From Exiguobacterium sp018617385 (GTDB lineage: Bacteria > Bacillota > Bacilli > Exiguobacteriales > Exiguobacteriaceae), in the NCBI RefSeq assembly GCF_018617385.1, contig NZ_JACSKA010000001.1:434001-498000 (forward strand): DNA of 64,000 bases, written 5' to 3'. Of the stretch, positions 17,809 through 24,700 are shown in pieces (the first letter of the stretch is position 1; the number at the start of each line of letters is the position of its first letter). The notes under the pieces were generated by a model. The model was not told the DNA's origin and searched no databases. It saw only the letters and a program-made list of their open reading frames with translations. Both the position numbers and the translations under genes were made by a program.

Positions 17809-18756
17809 ATGAAACATTTAAAATGGATTTTGGCATTTTGTTTAGCGATTTCCTTATTTACTAGCGGTTTGCCCGCAACCGAGGCATCGAGTAAATCGAC
17901 AACAGCAAGTTTGCAAAAACAAATTGATACACTGAAAAAACAAAATGCTGCATTGAAGAAAGAGAATACGAAATTAAAAAATGAAAAGACGAAATTGAGT
18001 AAAGACTTATCTAACTCAAAAAAAACTATTAAAAAACTTGAAGCGGATAAAAAAGATTTAAACGGTCAACTTGCCAAGTTCAAAACTTATCAAAAAGGAG
18101 TTGACACGAAAAGTGGTGTCGTTAAAGATATTCGCGTCACAGAAAACCAAGCATCAATCTTCTTAGACGGTCAACGACTTTTCCCGACAGTAGGTGAAGG
18201 AAATCCGATTCGAACGTTCTATTATGAAAATCAACTGTATGCACCAGTCGGGCCTGTCGGAAAATCATTGCTCGGTGGGCAAAAAGCGGTGGAGTGGGAT
18301 AGTGAAAAACAAGGATTGTATCTTGGCATTGCACCGAAAGGTAAAAATGTTCCCATCTCAGATTTAACTGTGCACGAAGACCTAAACCTATATAATTTTG
18401 GACCAGATAAAGATTTTTCATTCGATGTACTAGGTGAGACGTATTATCCGTCAAATGGCTTTTATGGTGGTAATCGACAAGCTGACATATATAAACTTGC
18501 CGGCAACTATAGAAGTTTAAAGGGTAAGCTCGCGATTCCTCAAAGGAGTATATATGATGAAAAGAAATCAACCTTACTCTTTTTCAGTCTAGACTCTTAT
18601 GGAAATGGGAAATTGATTCAAAAATATGAAATTAAGAACGGGGATTCATTTAAGGATGTAGAAGTCGACTTGAGTGGGGTTCAGTACTTACAGATTCAGA
18701 TGAACGATGATTATTCAGTCTTTCATGACGTATCGCTGGAAGGTTTGTTGGACTGA
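17809..18756 (+). CDS. Secreted coiled-coil protein with stalk and NPCBM-like domains
   Basis: Predicted 315 residues. Signal peptide about 1-28; a long coiled coil at about 33-100 (heptads of Leu/Lys/Glu such as LKKQNAALKKENTKLKNEK); then a copper-amine-oxidase-N-like stalk domain (FLDGQRLFPTVG to YAPVGPVGKSL); then a domain whose SNGFYGGNRQADIYKLAGNY and YLQIQM strands resemble NPCBM/NEW2 carbohydrate-binding modules. A surface spacer presenting a glycan-binding head is a reasonable reading. The start at 17809 follows GGAGAGG; the open frame begins ten codons earlier without a site. Confidence 0.65.
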   Translation: MKHLKWILAFCLAISLFTSGLPATEASSKSTTASLQKQIDTLKKQNAALKKENTKLKNEKTKLSKDLSNSKKTIKKLEADKKDLNGQLAKFKTYQKGVDTKSGVVKDIRVTENQASIFLDGQRLFPTVGEGNPIRTFYYENQLYAPVGPVGKSLLGGQKAVEWDSEKQGLYLGIAPKGKNVPISDLTVHEDLNLYNFGPDKDFSFDVLGETYYPSNGFYGGNRQADIYKLAGNYRSLKGKLAIPQRSIYDEKKSTLLFFSLDSYGNGKLIQKYEIKNGDSFKDVEVDLSGVQYLQIQMNDDYSVFHDVSLEGLLD

Positions 18757-18783
18757 ATCATGTAATAAAATTTAAGTGTAACG

Positions 18784-18840
18784 AATGACCTCGTCGATTT
18801 TTCTCTTGATTAAAGAGAAGAGTGTTCGACGAGGTCATTT
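18784..18840. terminator. Long inverted repeat, probable bidirectional terminator
   Basis: AATGACCTCGTCGA pairs perfectly with TCGACGAGGTCATT across a 29-base centre that itself folds (CTCTT/AAGAG). Only TTT follows directly, with more T a few bases later. Confidence 0.55.
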
Positions 18841-18961
18841 CACAATTTTTTAAGTCTCAGTATCAAGGTGAACATATAACAATTTATATATTCGTTCGAT
18901 ATATTATCCTTACTTAACGAAATTTCATCTTAAGAGAGGATAAACGAAAGGAGTGAGTCTC

Positions 18962-19384
18962 ATGCCACGAATCATTGGTGTTGGTGCAATTGTGGTCATG
19001 CTGCTGTTGATTTTTACTGGGAACATGATTCTAGTTCTCCCATTATTGTTTTTAGCTGTCTTCCTCAGTATCCCGCTTCAAATCTCCTTCGCTTTACGAA
19101 TCAAGAAATGGGAGAAACGTCTAAGACACCGGAATATCACGGAAGACGAGTTTTATGATTTATATTCAGATTTGAAGACGATGTGGTGGGTCCCGAATCA
19201 TCCGAAGTACTGGGGACGCTTAAAGAAGATTTACTTTAGCGCACTGTATTCAAGAGAGTTGACGTTGAATCAAAAACGTCACTTGTATGAGGTACTCGAT
19301 GAGTTGTCACTTCAAGGGATCCCGTATCCGCAAGACCGAAAAAATCAACATCGGCCTGACGACGTGAAGTATGATGTCTTCTAA
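18962..19384 (+). CDS. Small membrane protein, paralogue 1 of a tandem pair
   Basis: Predicted 140 residues. An N-terminal hydrophobic region of about 50 residues (probably two membrane segments, or a hairpin) precedes a soluble domain with WEKRLRHRNITEDEFYDLY, KTMWWVPN, WGRLKKIYFS and a C-terminus PYPQDRKNQHRPDDVKYDVF. The family is not recognised. AAAGGAG precedes the ATG at 18962; the GTG at 18953 would overlap that site. A close paralogue follows at 19585. Confidence 0.6.
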   Translation: MPRIIGVGAIVVMLLLIFTGNMILVLPLLFLAVFLSIPLQISFALRIKKWEKRLRHRNITEDEFYDLYSDLKTMWWVPNHPKYWGRLKKIYFSALYSRELTLNQKRHLYEVLDELSLQGIPYPQDRKNQHRPDDVKYDVF

Positions 19385-19584
19385 AATCGGTGATTGAACA
19401 AAACAATCGTGATGCGCTCAGACATCTATCAAACTCTATCTACGAAGATCGTCACCGTGAAGCAGCACAGGTTAACGCCATTTGTATAGAACAGCTAGAA
19501 ATGATGGTAGGGCATGCTAGTAAGCATAAGGGCGATGTGTCGCAGTCGACAGAACTTCTACATAAGATAAAAGGAGTGGGTTTC

Positions 19585-20001
19585 ATGAAAAAATTTTTAT
19601 GGTTTATCATAATAACATTTATCCTGCTAGTATTTGTCGTACCACCGATGATTGTGTTTACTCCTGTCTTAATCTTTATTGCGATTTTATTGCGAACTAT
19701 TTCATTTGGTGCCCGAATCAACGAATGGGAGGAGCGTCTGAGACATCGGAACATCAAAGAAGACGAGTTTATTGATTTGTATACAGACATGAAGACGATG
19801 TGGTGGGTCCCGAACTCTCCGGTCACCTGGGGACGTCTGAGGAAGATTTACTTTAGTTCCCTCCACTCACGAGAACTGACGCTAGAGCAGAAGCGACAAC
19901 TATACGACGTATTTCAAAAACTATCGGTTCGTGGGATTCCGTATCCGCAAGACCGAAAAAATCAGCATCGGCCTGACGACGTGAAATATGATGTCTTCTA
20001 A
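19585..20001 (+). CDS. Small membrane protein, paralogue 2 of a tandem pair
   Basis: Predicted 138 residues, with the same layout and an identical 20-residue C-terminus as the gene at 18962. AAAGGAG sits eight bases before the ATG at 19585. The frame stays open back to a GTG at 19390 and would add 65 residues (NNRDALRHLSNSIYEDRH and following) but has no ribosome site there; a fused extension or a decayed short gene cannot be excluded. The last 66 bases of both copies are almost identical at DNA level, including silent positions, which suggests a recent duplication or gene conversion. Confidence 0.6.
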   Translation: MKKFLWFIIITFILLVFVVPPMIVFTPVLIFIAILLRTISFGARINEWEERLRHRNIKEDEFIDLYTDMKTMWWVPNSPVTWGRLRKIYFSSLHSRELTLEQKRQLYDVFQKLSVRGIPYPQDRKNQHRPDDVKYDVF

Positions 20002-20016
20002 AGAGGAGCGACCCTA

Positions 20017-20208
20017 ATGGAGTGGTTCATGTCGATGGATGTCCTCGTGGTGCTCCTTGCTGTCGGGTCGATTGTCATCGGTGCCGTCACGAACCTATTC
20101 ATTCTGATTCTGCTGATTTGGCTGATCGTTCGTTACCTACGTAACGGACGGGTCGTGAAAAAATGGTCGGAGCAACTACGGCAGACTCGGTCAAAAGACA
20201 GAATTTGA
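20017..20208 (+). CDS. 63-residue membrane protein
   Basis: One long hydrophobic segment (about 9-40, LVVLLAVGSIVIGAVTNLFI onward) and a basic tail with RNGRVVKKWSEQLRQTR, which echoes the WEERLRHR segment of the two preceding proteins, so it may be a short member of the same family. AGAGGAG is eight bases before the ATG. It starts 15 bases after the previous stop, so the three genes probably form one transcript ending at the terminator at 20265. Confidence 0.55.
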   Translation: MEWFMSMDVLVVLLAVGSIVIGAVTNLFILILLIWLIVRYLRNGRVVKKWSEQLRQTRSKDRI

Positions 20209-20264
20209 ACGACTCAGGGGTCGTGGTCTAAACAGCATGCAATCCACTACAGGATCGATCATCG

Positions 20265-20292
20265 GACGGACTCAAACGAGTTCGTCTTTTGA
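20265..20292 (+). terminator. Intrinsic terminator
   Basis: GACGGACTC pairs with GAGTTCGTC (one G-U) around AAAC, then TTTT. Confidence 0.75.
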
Positions 20293-20366
20293 ATGTAGGC
20301 GAATTGTCACTTCCTGTCGAACGAAGGACCTAAAGCGGACACAATTAATTCCCCTTTTTTAGTAAA

Positions 20367-20390
20367 AACAAACGGAATGTTTGTTACAAT
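20367..20390 (+). promoter_or_regulatory. Palindromic operator overlapping a -10 box
   Basis: AACAAAC-GGAAT-GTTTGTT is a perfect 7-bp inverted repeat whose last base begins TACAAT, a -10 box. Operators of TetR-family repressors often have this form and place. No TetR gene is in the window. Confidence 0.4.
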
Positions 20391-20514
20391 AAGGTTACAC
20401 TAATGGTAGATAAAGGTATGGATTGAATTGTCACCCATCACATGATGTGCAATTTCCACACTTTTCACATGTAAATGTCCATACTCCCTACCTCACACGA
20501 AGGAGCTGTGTCCA

Positions 20515-20667
20515 TTGAACGATGTTCTCTTTTACGTCTTATTGTTGCTGGCGCTTCCGACCCTCGGTTTTGTCTTGAATTCGATTGTCATCCTGGCACG
20601 ATTTATGAAGCAACAAATCCGTCGCCGTTTCCCATTCACGGAGCAATTGTCATTCCGTTCGAAATAA
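20515..20667 (+). CDS. 50-residue membrane protein with a TTG start
   Basis: Reads MNDVLFYVLLLLALPTLG, continues with a second hydrophobic stretch to about residue 30, then a basic tail ending FTEQLSFRSK. AAGGAG lies nine bases before the TTG at 20515. It has a promoter-like TACAAT upstream and its own terminator. A 70-codon ATG frame overlapping it in another phase has no ribosome site and is rejected. One N-terminal membrane helix is predicted; function unknown. Confidence 0.5.
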   Translation: MNDVLFYVLLLLALPTLGFVLNSIVILARFMKQQIRRRFPFTEQLSFRSK

Positions 20668-20703
20668 TATCATCTGTCTGTTCTTGACAGATTCCGCTAG
20701 ATT

Positions 20704-20732
20704 CTCTCACGCCACGTACGGCGAGGGTTTTT
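20704..20732 (+). terminator. Terminator of the 50-residue gene
   Basis: CTC-a-CGCC pairs with GGCG-a-GGG around ACGTAC, then five T. One A-A mismatch. Confidence 0.6.
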
Positions 20733-20825
20733 AAGCATTCATTTCGGCACATTCATTCCCATAAAATTTAAAAATCAGACATCGTCCACGCATCCCTTAT
20801 GCTAAGGTTGAGGCGTAAGACTTCA

Positions 20826-20899
20826 CTGATAATGGCAAAACTACGCGAAAGCTAGTGACGCAAAGCTACAGGGCCTGTAAAATGGCAGCCAGTTTCCAA
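20826..20899 (+). ncRNA. Cyclic di-GMP-I (GEMM-I) riboswitch
   Basis: The aptamer's diagnostic parts are present in order: ATGGCAAAAC, a stem capped by GAAA (CTACGC-GAAA-GCTAGT), GACGCAAAGC, then CAGGGCCTG and ATGGCAGCCAGTTTCC. This matches class I c-di-GMP riboswitches in layout and in the invariant GACGCAAAGC. It ends about ten bases before the AAAGGAGG of the transglutaminase-like gene, with no terminator between, so control is probably at translation. A possible -10 (TATGCT) is at 20798. Confidence 0.92.
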
Positions 20900-20913
20900 A
20901 GGAGGTTCGTCTC

Positions 20914-21681
20914 GTGAAGAAATTCTTCGCAGGGATGTTGGTATTGTTGTTCGCACTGATTGTGGTGCGACCTGCCGCCGCTGAAGCGGCGAGCGCGCGT
21001 GTCGATACACGGACGGGGAAAGTCGACGTGTACATCTCGAACCAGGACAAAGGGTCATTCAAGTTCGAGGTGCGACAAGGCAAGCAGGTCCGTACTTACG
21101 ATGTCTATAAAGGGAAGAATCATTTCAACGTCAACTATGGGAACGGGGATTATACATTCACGCTTTACCAGTCATCGGACGGGAAACGCTATAAGCGCGT
21201 CTACCGCCTTCAGAAAACGGTCCGCCTCGTCCATTCGACGGCACCGTATCTCCACTCCACCCAAAATGTCTCCATCGATTCTGCGACGTCGCGTCTCGCC
21301 TCGTCGTTGTCACGTTCATCTTACTCCACTTCGACGCAAACGCTCGTGACGAGCCGTCACGTCAACCGACTCGTTGACTATGACGACAAGAAGATCATGA
21401 AGCTCTCATCGACTTATCTACCGAATAACGCCGACACGCTTCGGACGAAACGGGGGATCTGCTATGACTTCGCGTCTTTGAACGCCGCGCTCCTTCGTGC
21501 CCAAGGCATCCCGACCCGTCTCGTGATGGGGACGGCGAAAGGGGTCGACGGGTATCATGCTTGGAACGAGGTGTTCGTGAACGGAAAGTGGCGCGTCATC
21601 GATGTGACGCGTGACGTGACCGAGCGACGGACGACGACGTACCGTAGCGCCTCTGACTATCGTGCCACACTCTATGATTGA
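20914..21681 (+). CDS. Secreted transglutaminase-like protein under c-di-GMP control
   Basis: Predicted 255 residues from a GTG with AAAGGAGG eight bases upstream. Signal peptide about 1-26 (cut near AEA-A); a beta-rich domain (about 27-100); then a transglutaminase-core domain with a full Cys183 (RGICYDFASL), His215 (GYHAWNEVF) and Asp230 (WRVIDVTRD) triad. Members of this fold include transglutaminases, but many bacterial ones are cysteine proteases or amidases. The c-di-GMP riboswitch in front and the large CnaB adhesin behind suggest action on surface proteins during the switch between sessile and free life; the reaction itself is not known. Confidence 0.88.
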   Translation: MKKFFAGMLVLLFALIVVRPAAAEAASARVDTRTGKVDVYISNQDKGSFKFEVRQGKQVRTYDVYKGKNHFNVNYGNGDYTFTLYQSSDGKRYKRVYRLQKTVRLVHSTAPYLHSTQNVSIDSATSRLASSLSRSSYSTSTQTLVTSRHVNRLVDYDDKKIMKLSSTYLPNNADTLRTKRGICYDFASLNAALLRAQGIPTRLVMGTAKGVDGYHAWNEVFVNGKWRVIDVTRDVTERRTTTYRSASDYRATLYD

Positions 21682-21690
21682 ACGACGACC

Positions 21691-21722
21691 AAGGTCCCTT
21701 CCTGAGAAGGCGGCCTTTTTTT
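21691..21722 (+). terminator. Terminator between the transglutaminase-like and adhesin genes
   Basis: AAGGTC pairs with GGCCTT and CTTC with GAAG around CTGA, with a small internal mismatch, then seven T. It would separate the adhesin from the riboswitch unless read-through occurs. Confidence 0.6.
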
Positions 21723-21797
21723 GGTATGTTCTTTGAGGCGAATCTCCTTGTTCCACGTTTGTGATGTCTGCAAACAAAGACACAGGAGGAAACGCAC

Positions 21798-24700
21798 ATG
21801 AAACGATGGTTATCCATGGTCTTGACCATGTTGCTCGTCGTGCAGCCGTTCGCTGTCTCGCGAATGGCGTATGCGGAAGGGGACCCGGTCATCACGGACC
21901 CGCAGCCACCGGACAATCCGGTCATGACGATCACCGACAACATTTTGGATGCGTACACGATTCGGACGACCACGACGGAAAACGTCGAGGTGAGTACGGT
22001 CACGACCGATTCGATCGTCGAGATCAACTACGATTGGTCCATCCCGAACGGGCACAGCTACACGGACGGGTCGACGTTCACGTTCCAAATGCCGAGTGAG
22101 TTGAAGGTGTACGAGGCGTTCACGAACGCACCGCTGAACTTCAACGGTCAGTCGATGGGGACGTACTCGCTCGCCCTTGATGGGACAGCGACGATGACGT
22201 TCAACGACAACGTCTACAAGTACTCGAACATCCAAGGGACGATTCAAGCCCTGACACAAGTGAAAGAGACGACCGAGATCTCCGAAGAGCGGACGGTCAC
22301 GATCACCCCAATCGAGAACAAGCTCTCGCACACGTTATCGGTCGGATTGAAAAATCCAGGGAAAGACATCACGAAAGCCGGTGTCGCCGACCGACCGTAC
22401 AACCCAAGCTCCATCAAGTGGACGGTCGAGTTGAACAAAGGGCTGAAACAGATTGAGAATGCCCGCTGGACGGACGTGATCCCTGCAGGTCTGGCGTATC
22501 GTGCCGACAGCATGGAAGTGACCCGGCTCGTCATGGCGATGAACGGGAATGTCCTCCGTGAAGAACCGGTGACAGGTCTCACGGTCGATACGACGGATGG
22601 TCTCGCCATCGACTTTGGGACGATCCAAAGCGCGTATCGCCTCACGTTCATCACGGATATCGTCGATGAAGAGGTGGCGACGTTCAACAACGTCACGAAC
22701 CTCGAAGGGACGTCCTTCGATAAAGCGAAGGCCTCGGCGACGGTCGCTGCCGGGCGGGGGACGGAGCTCGAGAAACGGACGCCGAAGTATGATGATGTCA
22801 CCCAGACGATTGAATGGGTGTCGGACATCAACTTCCGGCAACGAAATTTGAGTTCGCTCACGGTGAAGGATTTGTTCACCGAGACGCATAAACTAGACGG
22901 GCTCACGTTATTTGAAGTGACACTCGACGGGGATGGAAAGATTGCGGATCGAGTCGAGGTTCCTGTGACACCAGTGAAAATCACGGACACGGAGCTCGAA
23001 GGGTTCACGTTCGACCTTCCGAAGAACGGGACGGCGTATCAGCTTGAGTATACGACCCGTGCGAAAGATCGCGTCGTCTCCTCGGGCAGCGTGACGAACA
23101 CAATCGAAGTGAACGGCTTGAAGAAGTCGGCGACCCGGTCAATCGGACAAGCCGTCTTACGAAAGACGCACAAGACGCCCGACTATGCGGCGGAAACGAT
23201 TGAATGGACGCTCGAGTTGAACCGGGACAAACGGGTGATGAACAATGTCAAAATCACGGACACGTTCCCGAACGAGGGCTTGACGTTCATCGAGGACTCG
23301 CTGACAATCGACGGGTTGACGAAAGGAACGGATTACACGGTCACGCCTGATGCGAACGGCTTCACCATTGACTTCAAAGTACAATTGACCGACACATATA
23401 AGATCACGTATAAAACGGCGTTCGATTACCGCGAGCGTCTGGACGCGAACAATACGAGCTTCGTCAACGAAGCGACCGTCGACTGGGTCGATGAATTATC
23501 GAACGAACACAAGGTGACGACGACAGATTCCGTCCAGCCGGCATCGAATACGCGCAACAACGGATTCAAAGGTGGCACGTATAACGCTGTCACGAAGGAC
23601 ATCACTTGGAAAATCGGGATCAACTACCACGAGTATGCGACGTCAAACCTGACCGTCACCGACACGTGGGAAGGAACGCAAGTACCGGACAAGGATTCCT
23701 TCACCGTCGCGAAGATGACACGAAATATCGGCGCGAACGCCTACTCGGTCGACGCGACACCGATTCCATCGTCCGCGTATAACGTCGTGTGGAGCGACAC
23801 AGGCTTCGTCTTGACGTTCAACGAGCCGACGGATGAAGCGTACGTCATCACGTACGACACGAACATCGACGATACGAAAATCGCGCCGTCGTACAAAAAC
23901 ACGGCCGTCGTCACAGACGGGGCGACCGAGCTCGGGAATTTGCCGGCGACGGTGACGGTTCGTCATGGTGGCGAATACAACGAGAAGCGAGGCATCCAGC
24001 AAGGGAAGCTCATCGCCTGGACTATTGACATCAACTTCGGACAATCGTCGTTGCAAAACGTCAAACTCCGTGACGTCCCATCGAACAATCAGGACATCCT
24101 GCTTGATTCGTTGAGCGTCTATGAGACGACGGTCGCCGCGAACGGTACGGTCACGAAGGCAGGGAAGCTGTCGACGGATGCGTACACGGTCCGAGCGATC
24201 CAAGAGATGGGGGAGTTCGAACTTTCGTTCAACAATCCGATCAATCGCCCATACATCTTAGAATATGACTCGTATATCCTGGCCGCGGTCGGGACGGATA
24301 TCACGAACGACGTCTATCTGACGGCGGACGAGGTCTCCGAGAACACGACGACGAAACAATCGAAGGTCCGAGTCGCCCGCACGTCCGGAATGGGGACGGC
24401 GAGTGGAGAACTCGGTGAATTGACGATTACGAAGACGGATGAGTTGAGCGAGAAGAACTTGAGTGGGGCCTCGTTCGACTTGATTGATACGGGTAGTGGT
24501 CGTACCGTCCGTCGTGGCACGACAGGAACCGATGGGACCTTGACATTCGGTCGCCTCCTTTACGGGGACTATCGTCTAGTCGAGACGAAAGCACCGGACG
24601 GCTACTTGATTTCGACGGCGTCTCGGAACATTACCATCGCGAAAGTGAAGGAAGCGACGACCGTCAAAAACAACACGATTCGTCAAGACGTCGAATTGAC

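Noticed and set aside
19390..19584. 65-residue N-terminal extension of the second tandem membrane protein
   Set aside because: No ribosome site at the GTG; AAAGGAG fits the ATG at 19585 and the paralogue has no such extension. Kept as an alternative in the feature note.
20475..20687. 70-codon ATG frame overlapping the 50-residue membrane gene
   Set aside because: No ribosome site and Cys/Pro-rich nonsense-like sequence; the TTG frame has AAGGAG and a hydrophobic segment.
21810..24203. Long antisense frames inside the adhesin and glycosyltransferase genes
   Set aside because: Mirror effects of biased third codon positions: Arg/Asp/Val-rich products, no ribosome sites.
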